From: Hymenobacter amundsenii
Lineage (GTDB): Bacteria > Bacteroidota > Bacteroidia > Cytophagales > Hymenobacteraceae
NCBI RefSeq assembly: GCF_002204745.1
Contig: NZ_NIRR01000006.1
Span: forward strand, 88,205-152,204
Length of the DNA stretch: 64,000 bases
Direction of reading: 5' to 3'
Made by a program: the position numbers and the translations under genes. Positions 7,886 through 14,926 of the stretch are shown piece by piece (position 1 is the first letter of the stretch; every line of letters begins with the position of its first letter). A model generated the notes under the pieces. That model was not told the DNA's origin, did not search any database, and saw only the letters and a list, made by a program, of their open reading frames with translations.

Positions 7886-9565
7886 ATGTGGACTTCTTCC
7901 CGCAAGCGCTTACGCCGCCTGGAGGCGGCTTGGCAGCAGCCGGCAGCGCGCTCCTCCCACTTGCCCTGGGTAGCCCGCTACTACAACCAGGTGCAATACG
8001 AGCCCGCGTACCACCGCCTACCCGACCAAACCTGGGAGGACCTGAACGGCGAACTGCTCTTCGAACTGCTCGATGCCACGGTGAGCCGGGTGGGCCAGCA
8101 GTGCCTTTACCACCGCCTGCGCAGTCCGCTCGCCGATGAGGCCACTTTGCACGAGTTTGATGCCGCCGCGACCCTGCTGGCCCAGCAACCCGTGGCCCGT
8201 GGGCAGGCCCTGCTCGCCCTCGACCAGCTGACGGCCGACGAAACATACTTCCTGGCCGATTTGATTAGTGGGGAGCCCCTGCCCACATTGCCCGGCGCCC
8301 GCGTCGCGCCGCTGCTCGCGCTGGGGCTGTTGGCCACGTTGATCGGGGGCTTTTGGCTGCCCGTGCTCTGGTTGGGCACGGGGGTGTTTGCCCTCATCAA
8401 TTCTGTGTTTCACTTCTGGCAGCGCACGCGAATTCAGCGCATAATTCGCCCGCTGATGCAACTGGGCCGCTTGCACCGGGCAGGGCGGGCGTTGTGCCAG
8501 GCGACCCTGCCCCTGCGGCCGCTCGAACAGCTGGCCACGCCCCTGGACCGGCTGGGAGGTATTTTGCGGCAAGTGACTTTCTTTCAGGTGGAGGATAATT
8601 TGGGGATACTGGAACTGCTCAAGCTACTGCTGATGCTCGACCAGTTGGTGTATGCCCGCTGCCGGGTGGCCGTGCAGCGGCAGGCGCCCGCCATTCGGAC
8701 CATCTTTGAGGCAGTCGGCTACGTCGATTGTGCCCTGGCGGTGGCCAGCTTTCGGCAACGTTACGCCACCTGCGTGCCGCACTTTGGGCCGGCCGCCGAG
8801 GGCATCCGGCTGCAAGCCGGCTACCACCCGCTGGTGCCGGGCTGCGTGCCGAATGACCTCACCCTATCCGGGCAGGGCGTCTTACTTACCGGCTCGAACA
8901 TGGCCGGCAAAACCACCTTTATGCGCACGCTGGGCGTGAATGCCCTGCTGGCTCAAACCGTGGCTACGTGCCCGGCCACCGCCTACCACGCCCCTTTTTG
9001 CCGGGTGCTCACCAGCCTCACGCTGGCCGACAGCCTGCCCACGGGCAAGAGCTATTACCTGGTGGAAGCCGAAACCATGCGGCAGCTGCTGCTGGCCTGC
9101 GACGCGGCCCCCGGCAGCTACCTATTGCTGCTCGATGAGCTGTTCAAAGGCACGAATACCCAGGAGCGCATCGCCGCTAATAAGGCCGTACTGGCCTACC
9201 TGCAGCCGCGCGGCTGGGTAGTGGCGGCCACCCACGATGGGGAGCTGGGGGCGCTGTTGGAGTCGTGCTACGTTGAATACCACTTCTGCGAGACCGTCAC
9301 GGCGGAAGACTGGTACTTCGACTACCGTCTCAAAGCCGGGCCGCTCACCACGCGCAATGCCATCCGGTTGCTGGCCCGCCTGCACTACCCGGCGCAGGTG
9401 GTAGCCGATGCGCAGGCGCTCAGTGCCACGCTGGCCGCGCGGGCGCAAGCTGGCAGCGCGCGAACCACCACACCGGAAGAACTTATTTCCGTGGCTGGTT
9501 CGAACAGCTGGAGAGAAAATCAGTTAGACCAAGGGGTTCAGCACAGCGACAGTAGCCTGCGTTGA
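7886..9565 (+). CDS. MutS-like ATPase with membrane segments, lacking the mismatch-recognition domain
   Basis: The 559-residue protein ends in a MutS domain V ATPase: Walker A GSNMAGKTT at about residue 336, Walker B LLLLDEL near 417, and the signature block TNTQERIAANKAVL with ATHDGEL afterwards. It lacks the N-terminal mismatch-binding domain of about 120 residues, and instead has two hydrophobic helices near residues 140-175 (TLIGGFWLPVLWLG and following). This build resembles the MutS-related family found in Bacteroidota rather than repair MutS. A membrane role or DNA-structure ATPase is possible; mismatch repair is unlikely. The last ~35 residues are polar and unrelated to the family. 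Confidence 0.88.
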   Translation: MWTSSRKRLRRLEAAWQQPAARSSHLPWVARYYNQVQYEPAYHRLPDQTWEDLNGELLFELLDATVSRVGQQCLYHRLRSPLADEATLHEFDAAATLLAQQPVARGQALLALDQLTADETYFLADLISGEPLPTLPGARVAPLLALGLLATLIGGFWLPVLWLGTGVFALINSVFHFWQRTRIQRIIRPLMQLGRLHRAGRALCQATLPLRPLEQLATPLDRLGGILRQVTFFQVEDNLGILELLKLLLMLDQLVYARCRVAVQRQAPAIRTIFEAVGYVDCALAVASFRQRYATCVPHFGPAAEGIRLQAGYHPLVPGCVPNDLTLSGQGVLLTGSNMAGKTTFMRTLGVNALLAQTVATCPATAYHAPFCRVLTSLTLADSLPTGKSYYLVEAETMRQLLLACDAAPGSYLLLLDELFKGTNTQERIAANKAVLAYLQPRGWVVAATHDGELGALLESCYVEYHFCETVTAEDWYFDYRLKAGPLTTRNAIRLLARLHYPAQVVADAQALSATLAARAQAGSARTTTPEELISVAGSNSWRENQLDQGVQHSDSSLR

Positions 9566-9701
9566 GCGCAGCTCTTTAGGCGCCGCAAATGGTTATTTGC
9601 AAGACGCTGTAAACAACCATTTCACGCACTCTTGACAACCGTGCGTATGACGTTACGAGCGCTCAACCCTCATCTAAACCATCCGTTTACTTCCTCCCCT
9701 C

Positions 9702-10436
9702 ATGAACCTCACCAACAACATCATCCTGATTACCGGCGGCAGCGGCGGCATTGGCCTGGCCCTCACCGAGCGGCTGCACGCGGCGGGCAACACGCTGCTT
9801 ATTTGTGGGCGCGACGAGGCCAAGCTGCGGGCCGCCGCCGAGCGGCTGCCGGGTTTGCGGACGCTGGTCTGCGACGTGGCCCGGGCCGAGGAACGGGTCC
9901 GGCTGTTCGAGTGGGCAACCGCCAAATGCCCCGCCCTGAACGTGCTGGTCAACAACGCCGGCATTCAGCGGCTCGTGGACCTGCACACCGCGCCCGCCGA
10001 CTGGACCGTGCGGGCCGCCGAAATTGCCATCAACTTTGAAGCGCCGGTGCATTTGTGCCAGCTGTTTGCCGGGCACTTGGCGGGGCAAACGGCGCCCGCT
10101 ATTCTCAACGTGTCGTCGGGGCTGGGTTTCGTGCCGCTGGCGTCGGTGCCGATTTACAGCGCCACCAAGGCCGCCATGCACTCGTTCACGCAGTCGTTGC
10201 GCTGGCAGCTGGCCGATTCGGGCATCACGGTGGTAGAAATTATTCCGCCGGCCGTGCACACGGATTTGGGCGAAACCGACCACTCCTTTGGCATGCCCCT
10301 GGACGCTTACGCCGACGACGTGCTGCGCCAGCTGGCCACCGACGCCCCGGAAGTGGCTACCGGCTTTGCCGCCCAGGCCCACCGGGCTTCGCGCGAGCAG
10401 CTGGATACGGCGTTTGCCGGCCTCAACAAGCGGTAA
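9702..10436 (+). CDS. SDR family oxidoreductase (DltE-like)
   Basis: The 244-residue protein is a classical short-chain dehydrogenase. The NAD(P)-binding motif TGGSGGIG begins at Thr11, the NNAG motif follows in VLVNNAGIQR, and the catalytic YxxxK is Tyr152/Lys156 in YSATKAAM. The region VVEIIPPAVHTDL matches DltE/YpfJ-like SDRs common in Bacteroidota. It is a cytoplasmic oxidoreductase of unknown substrate. It is monocistronic, with a hairpin terminator directly downstream. Confidence 0.92.
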   Translation: MNLTNNIILITGGSGGIGLALTERLHAAGNTLLICGRDEAKLRAAAERLPGLRTLVCDVARAEERVRLFEWATAKCPALNVLVNNAGIQRLVDLHTAPADWTVRAAEIAINFEAPVHLCQLFAGHLAGQTAPAILNVSSGLGFVPLASVPIYSATKAAMHSFTQSLRWQLADSGITVVEIIPPAVHTDLGETDHSFGMPLDAYADDVLRQLATDAPEVATGFAAQAHRASREQLDTAFAGLNKR

Positions 10437-10457
10437 TTCTCCTGGGTTCTGTTTTCT

Positions 10458-10490
10458 AAAGCCCGTTCTACTGCTGGCAGGGCGGGCTTT
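10458..10490 (+). terminator. Hairpin terminator after the SDR gene
   Basis: The arms AAAGCCCG (10458-10465) and CGGGCTTT (10483-10490) pair perfectly 20 bases after the SDR stop codon. The stem ends in a short T run, as in an intrinsic terminator. Confidence 0.6.
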
Positions 10491-10672
10491 GCCGTTGGCC
10501 CCTGGCGGACGTGGAACAGTGGGGCGGGCGGCAGTTGTTGCACGGGCGAAAGGCGGCACCTGGTACTACTTTGCGGCTGGCCTTGCGTATAGCCCAACTA
10601 GTTTGCGGGGGTTGGGCACAGCTTCACGCGTCCAAATCTCCCCGTTCGCAATCATCCAATATTCTCCTTCCC

Positions 10673-11032
10673 ATGAAAAAGACCCTCGTTCTTGGGGCTA
10701 CCGATAACCCCGCCCGCTACGCTTACCGCGCCGTGCATCAGCTCAAGCAGCACGGCCACGAAGTGGTGCCGGTGGGCATCCGCAAGGGCCAAGTGGCCGG
10801 CCTCGATATTCGCAACGACCGCCCCGCCGCCGAAGCCGTGGACACGGTGACGCTCTACGTTGGCCCCCAGAACCAGCCCGGCTGGTACGACTACATCCTT
10901 GACCTGAACCCCAAACGCATCATCTTCAACCCCGGCACCGAAAACCCCGAGTTGGAGAAGCTGGCCCAGCAGCGCGGCATCGAAACCGAAGAAGCCTGCA
11001 CGCTGGTGATGCTGAGCGTGGGGCAGTATTAA
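10673..11032 (+). CDS. CoA-binding protein (CoA_binding_2, YccU-like)
   Basis: The 119-residue Rossmann-fold protein starts MKKTLVLGATDNPARYAY; the ATG at 10673 fits the domain start exactly. The block HEVVPVGIRKGQVAGL and the terminal GIETEEACTLVMLS match the small CoA-binding family related to the N-terminal domain of ADP-forming acyl-CoA synthetases. It probably binds CoA or a nucleotide in the cytoplasm; no catalytic activity is established for the family. A strong hairpin terminator follows. Confidence 0.88.
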   Translation: MKKTLVLGATDNPARYAYRAVHQLKQHGHEVVPVGIRKGQVAGLDIRNDRPAAEAVDTVTLYVGPQNQPGWYDYILDLNPKRIIFNPGTENPELEKLAQQRGIETEEACTLVMLSVGQY

Positions 11033-11059
11033 GTTAGCAACTTAAAAGGCAGAGATTAA

Positions 11060-11108
11060 AAACCGCCTGTCATCCGGAGCGTAGCATGCTCCGGATGACA
11101 GGCGGTTT
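11060..11108 (+). terminator. Long palindromic hairpin terminator
   Basis: Arms of 21 nt (11060-11080 and 11088-11108) are perfectly complementary with a 7-nt loop; the left arm reads AAACCGCCTGTCATCCGGAG. The palindrome is flanked by A and T runs, so it can terminate in either direction. Confidence 0.7.
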
Positions 11109-11228
11109 CTGTTTTCCTCAGTTTCCGTGCTTTTTTCTTCTCACAGGCAACCCTTCCCGCTTACCTTGCATCTGACGCCCCAAACGACCTGCTTCTGACC
11201 TGAATTTTACGCTGCTGCCGCTGTCATC

Positions 11229-11819
11229 ATGACGGAAACCGAATTAATAGCCGCTTGCCGCCAGGGCAGCAGCCGGGCCCAGAAACAGCTCTACGAGCAG
11301 TTTTCGGGTTTGATGCTGAGCGTGTGCCTGCGCTACCTGCGCCGGCGCGAGGATGCCGAAGAAGCCCTGATTGTGGGTTTTACCAAGGTGTTTCGCGCCC
11401 TCGACCAGTACCGGCACGAGGGCTCGTTCGAGGGTTGGATCCGGCGCATTGTAGTCAACGAGGCCCTCGGGATGCTGCGCCGCAAGGAGCCCCTGCACAT
11501 GGCCATCGATGATTTGACCTACGATGTGCCGGCGGTGGCCGCTACGGCCGAAAGCCAGCTCAACGCCGACGATATGCTGGCGCTGCTGGCAGGGCTGCCG
11601 GCCGGCTACCGCACCGTATTCAACCTGTATGCCCTGGAGGGCTACTCCCACCCCGAAATCGGCGAGCTGCTCGGTATATCGGAGGGCACCAGCAAGTCGC
11701 AGCTCAGTAAGGCCCGGGGCATGCTCCAGCGCCGCCTCGCGGTAGCCAACGCCCAAGCCCGCCCCGCCGCTCCCACCTCCTCCTCACCGAAAGAACTGTA
11801 TGCAACCGGAAGATATTGA
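11229..11819 (+). CDS. RNA polymerase sigma factor, ECF type
   Basis: The 196-residue protein has sigma region 2 (LYEQFSGLMLSVCLRYLRR, then DAEEALIVGFTKVFRAL) and region 4 (LPAGYRTVFNLYALEGYSHPE then IGELLGISEGTSKSQLSKAR), with no region 1 or 3, as in ECF sigma factors. It redirects RNA polymerase to a small regulon. The stop codon overlaps the next gene, which encodes a membrane protein of anti-sigma type, so the pair probably forms a signal-responsive switch. A TACCTTGC promoter-like box lies about 65 bases upstream. Confidence 0.95.
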   Translation: MTETELIAACRQGSSRAQKQLYEQFSGLMLSVCLRYLRRREDAEEALIVGFTKVFRALDQYRHEGSFEGWIRRIVVNEALGMLRRKEPLHMAIDDLTYDVPAVAATAESQLNADDMLALLAGLPAGYRTVFNLYALEGYSHPEIGELLGISEGTSKSQLSKARGMLQRRLAVANAQARPAAPTSSSPKELYATGRY

Positions 11820-12600
11820 TAAGCTGTTTCGCGAGCGGCTGGCGGGCCACGCCCCCACGCCGCCCGCCTTCGTGTGGGCCGAAATTGAGGCCGAAATCCA
11901 GCCCGCCAAGCGCCGCCCCATTATGTGGCTGGCGGCCGCGGCCGTGGCATTGCTCACGCTGCTGGGCGGGGCCTGGTGGTTGCTTTCGGGCTCCAGCCTA
12001 AACCCGGCCGGCCGGCCCGAGCTAGCGGCTACCGCGCCCGCCACTTCGGCCACGCCCGAAAAAAATACGGTGGCCCAGGCAACGCCGGCCCTGGCTCCTA
12101 CATCTAGCCTCCCAGAAGCAGCAGCAACTGCTCCGGCCCGGCGGCCGGCTACCGTAGTGGCCACTACGGCGTCCGCCTCGGCGGCCCGGCCCGGGGGTGT
12201 ACAACCCGGCCCTGGCCCCGACCGCCAGCCCTCGGTGCCGGCCCTTGTTGCTGCTTCCGGTTCGCCAGCCAACGGGCTGGCCCCGGTGAAAGCCCTGGCC
12301 CTCACCCCTACCGACCTGCCCGAGCCTGCCCTGACGGCAGTGCACCGCCCGGCTACGCTGCCCACCCGGGTGGTGGCCTTTACCGGCCCCATTGAGGTGG
12401 ACGTACGGCCCGGTGCCGAACCGGAGCAGGCCCTGGCGGCCGGACCAGCCCGGCGCGGGGGCTTGCTCTCGGTGCTCCGGCAGGCCCGCAACGTGGTAAA
12501 AGGCGACCCAGTGGATCTGACCGCCACCGGCCTACCAGAGTCGGTGACAGTGCAGGCCCGCATTGCCGGCCGGACGCTCACGAAAACCATTCAACTCTAA
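11800..12600 (+). CDS. Membrane protein, probable anti-sigma factor
   Basis: The 266-residue protein starts 20 bases inside the sigma factor gene. The first ~40 residues, beginning MQPEDIDKLFRERLAGH, form a cytoplasmic segment of the type that precedes anti-sigma regulators in Bacteroidota. A single transmembrane helix follows at about residues 46-65 (ending WWLLSG), then a long Pro/Ala/Thr-rich periplasmic region. The order sigma factor, single-pass membrane protein, outer-membrane protein fits cell-envelope signalling. The anti-sigma role is inferred from context; no zinc-binding ASD motif is present. Confidence 0.75.
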   Translation: MQPEDIDKLFRERLAGHAPTPPAFVWAEIEAEIQPAKRRPIMWLAAAAVALLTLLGGAWWLLSGSSLNPAGRPELAATAPATSATPEKNTVAQATPALAPTSSLPEAAATAPARRPATVVATTASASAARPGGVQPGPGPDRQPSVPALVAASGSPANGLAPVKALALTPTDLPEPALTAVHRPATLPTRVVAFTGPIEVDVRPGAEPEQALAAGPARRGGLLSVLRQARNVVKGDPVDLTATGLPESVTVQARIAGRTLTKTIQL

Positions 12601-12627
12601 TTCTCCCGCTTTTCAGCGCATCTTCTT

Positions 12628-13845
12628 ATGAAACCCTCCTCCCTATTCCCCGCTTTGCTGATTCTGGGCCTGGCTACGGCCAGCCTCGCTGGCCCCCGGC
12701 CCGCCACCGCGCCGGCCGCTGCTGCCCCCACGTTGCGCCCTACTGCTGCCCCGCGCCCCGCCAACGACGATACGATTCTGGTGCGTTTGCCCAACCAGGC
12801 TACCATGACGCTCTATGTAAAAAACAAGGCCCAGCTGCGCGAGCTGCGCAACTATAAACTCGATTCGCTGATTGTGCTGCTCGATACTTATATCACGCAG
12901 GCTGAGAAGGCCAGCCAGAACTCCACTTCCGAGCAGGTGACGATGGAGTTTTACCCCGCCAAGGACCAGCCCGGCAAGCAGGTGCCCGAGCAGATCCGCA
13001 TCACGATGCACAACGAGCCCGGCAAACCGGCGGATCGAACCGCCAAATCGGGCGACCACGTGGACGTGACGCTGGGCCGGGTGTTTGGCGTGTCGGTGGA
13101 GGAAAATGCCGATGGCAGCGGCAGCGACCGGGTATCGGTGCGGGTGGGCACCTCGGCCAAGTCCGACTCGGTACGGACAGCCGAGCGCAAGGCCAAGCAG
13201 GAAGAAAGGGCCAACCGGGCCGTACACAGTAACTTCGATATTGACCTTGGCCTGAACGCGCTGACCAATAAGCAGCGCGACCTCAACGGCAACACCCTGG
13301 ATCTGCGGCCCGTGGCCTCACGCTACATCAGTCTCAACTGGCACTACGATATTCGCCTGGGCCGCGTGGGCTCGCCGCTGCTGCTGCGCACCGGTCCCGA
13401 GCTGGCCTTCAACAACTACATGCTCGACAACAACTTCCAGTTCGTGGTGAACCCAGATGGCGTGACGGTGCTGCAAAAGCCCGCCGAAGTGGGCCGGAGC
13501 CTGGAGAAAAGCAAGCTGTCGGTTTCCAGCATTAACCTGCCCCTGATGCCCATGCTCAGCTTCCAGGACAAGAAGGGCCACGACTCGTTCCGGATTGGGG
13601 CCGGCGGGTTCGTGGGCTACCGCCTGGGCTCGCACACCAAGCTTAAGTACGAGGAAAACGGCAGCACCAAGAAGGACAAGGACCGCGGCAACTACAACCT
13701 GGAGGACTTCCAGTACGGCGTGCAGGGCACCATCGGCATCCGCAGCATCGACCTGTTCGCCAAGTACAACCTCAACAATACATTCAAAGACAACCGCGGC
13801 CCCCAGGCCCAGACCATCAGCTTCGGCCTCTCGATTCTGCAGTAG
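12628..13845 (+). CDS. Secreted outer-membrane beta-barrel-like protein
   Basis: The 405-residue protein begins with a signal peptide (MKPSSLFPALLILGLATASLAG). A Pro/Ala-rich linker and a charged region follow. The C-terminal ~200 residues are rich in alternating aromatic strands such as ASRYISLNWHYDIRLG and end TISFGLSILQ, as expected for an outer-membrane barrel. It lies 27 bases after the anti-sigma-like gene and is probably in the same operon, as a structural or target component of the sigma system. The specific function is unknown. Confidence 0.8.
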   Translation: MKPSSLFPALLILGLATASLAGPRPATAPAAAAPTLRPTAAPRPANDDTILVRLPNQATMTLYVKNKAQLRELRNYKLDSLIVLLDTYITQAEKASQNSTSEQVTMEFYPAKDQPGKQVPEQIRITMHNEPGKPADRTAKSGDHVDVTLGRVFGVSVEENADGSGSDRVSVRVGTSAKSDSVRTAERKAKQEERANRAVHSNFDIDLGLNALTNKQRDLNGNTLDLRPVASRYISLNWHYDIRLGRVGSPLLLRTGPELAFNNYMLDNNFQFVVNPDGVTVLQKPAEVGRSLEKSKLSVSSINLPLMPMLSFQDKKGHDSFRIGAGGFVGYRLGSHTKLKYEENGSTKKDKDRGNYNLEDFQYGVQGTIGIRSIDLFAKYNLNNTFKDNRGPQAQTISFGLSILQ

Positions 13846-13854
13846 AATTTTCTG

Positions 13855-13956
13855 CCGGTCATCCTGACGCCGGAAGGACCTTATCCCGCTAAAACGACAA
13901 TCGTAACAACGAATCGGTTTAGCAGGATAAGGTCCTTCCGGCGTCAGGATGACCGG
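13855..13956. repeat. Palindromic intergenic repeat (GTCATCCTGACGCCGGAAGG family)
   Basis: Arms of 36 nt (13855-13890 and 13921-13956) pair with a single G-T-type mismatch and a 30-nt loop. It lies just after the barrel-protein stop codon, so it may also terminate that operon. Confidence 0.75.
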
Positions 13957-14107
13957 GAAGCTGTTTACGAAGTCGAAAGAACGTCATGCTGAGCCTGCCG
14001 AAGCATCTCTATCGCTTCTGTTGCAATAGCTCAACGAAGCGGTAGAGATGCTTCGGCAGGCTCAGTATGACGTTCTGATTGATTCCGGATACTTTCTAAA
14101 CAGCTTC
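13957..14107. repeat. Palindromic element (GAACGTCATGC family) with conserved outer ends
   Basis: The inner arms (13979-14018 and 14036-14075, 40 nt each) differ at two positions. The outer ends GAAGCTGTTTA (13957-13967) and TAAACAGCTTC (14097-14107) are also complementary, so the whole ~150-bp unit behaves as one MITE-like palindrome. The right tail (TTTCTAAACAGCTTC) recurs in the 21.8-kb copy. Confidence 0.75.
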
Positions 14108-14132
14108 AGGCAGATTTTTTTCAATTCAGTAA

Positions 14133-14879
14133 TCAACCATTCCGAAAGAAATTATCCAGCAGAATGGCGGCCGACACGGCCACGTTCAGGCTTTCGGCCT
14201 GGCCCCGGCCGGGGATGTGCAGGCGCTGGGTGAGGCAGGCCTCGACGGGCGGCGTAAGGCCGTGGCTTTCGGAGCCCATAATGAGCACGCCGCTGGGCCG
14301 CAGCGTGAGGCGGTGCACGTTGTCGCCGTGCAGGTCGGCCCCGTACACGGGCAGCCCGTCTGGCAGCGTGCCCAGCCACTCGGGCAGGTTGCGCTGCCAG
14401 ACGGGTACGCGGGTGAACGAGCCCATGGTGGCCACTACCGTTTTGGGGGCCCAGGGGTCGGCGCAGGTGTCAGAGCAGACTACGCCGGCCAGCCCATACC
14501 AGTCGGCCAGCCGGATGAGGGTGCCCACGTTGCCGGGGTCGCGCACGTCGTCGAGGGCCAGCAGGAGCTGGTTGGGGGCCGGCCGGAGCGGCGTTTCGGC
14601 GGGCAGGCGGGCAACGGCCAGGGCCGTGTTGTTGGTGCTCAGAGAGCTGAGGCGGGTTAGCTCGCCTTCGGAAACGAGGTCGAGCGGGAGGCCGGCGGGC
14701 AGCTCGGCGGCAATTTTCTCGGCGAATTCGGCGGTGGCTATCAGTCGTTCGGTCGAAATGCCAGAACTTAGCAGCTCCCGTACGCTCTTGCCCCCCTCGA
14801 CCAGGAAGGCTGCGTGGCGGGTCCGATACTTCTTCAGGTGCAGCGCGTGCACGTATTTCGCTACTGCTTTTGAGACCAT
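14133..14879 (-). CDS. TrmH/SpoU family RNA methyltransferase
   Basis: The 248-residue SPOUT methyltransferase has an N-terminal L30e-like substrate-binding region and a C-terminal knotted SAM-binding domain. The three SpoU motifs are present: motif 1 in DDVRDPGNVGTLIR, motif 2 in VLIMGSESHGL, and motif 3 in IPGRGQAESLNVAVSAAILL. It probably 2'-O-methylates rRNA or tRNA in the cytoplasm; the target nucleotide cannot be assigned. It is divergent from the BamA/TamA-like gene, with under 50 bases between the two starts. Confidence 0.93.
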   Translation of the reverse strand: MVSKAVAKYVHALHLKKYRTRHAAFLVEGGKSVRELLSSGISTERLIATAEFAEKIAAELPAGLPLDLVSEGELTRLSSLSTNNTALAVARLPAETPLRPAPNQLLLALDDVRDPGNVGTLIRLADWYGLAGVVCSDTCADPWAPKTVVATMGSFTRVPVWQRNLPEWLGTLPDGLPVYGADLHGDNVHRLTLRPSGVLIMGSESHGLTPPVEACLTQRLHIPGRGQAESLNVAVSAAILLDNFFRNG

Positions 14880-14926
14880 CTGCGCATAATAACGCCCCGT
14901 TTGATGGGGGCTTTTCGTCGAGTAAA

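Noticed and set aside
13855..14107. Possible CRISPR array from closely spaced repeats
   Set aside because: The repeats are inverted arms of two palindromes, with no regularly spaced direct repeats or unique spacers.
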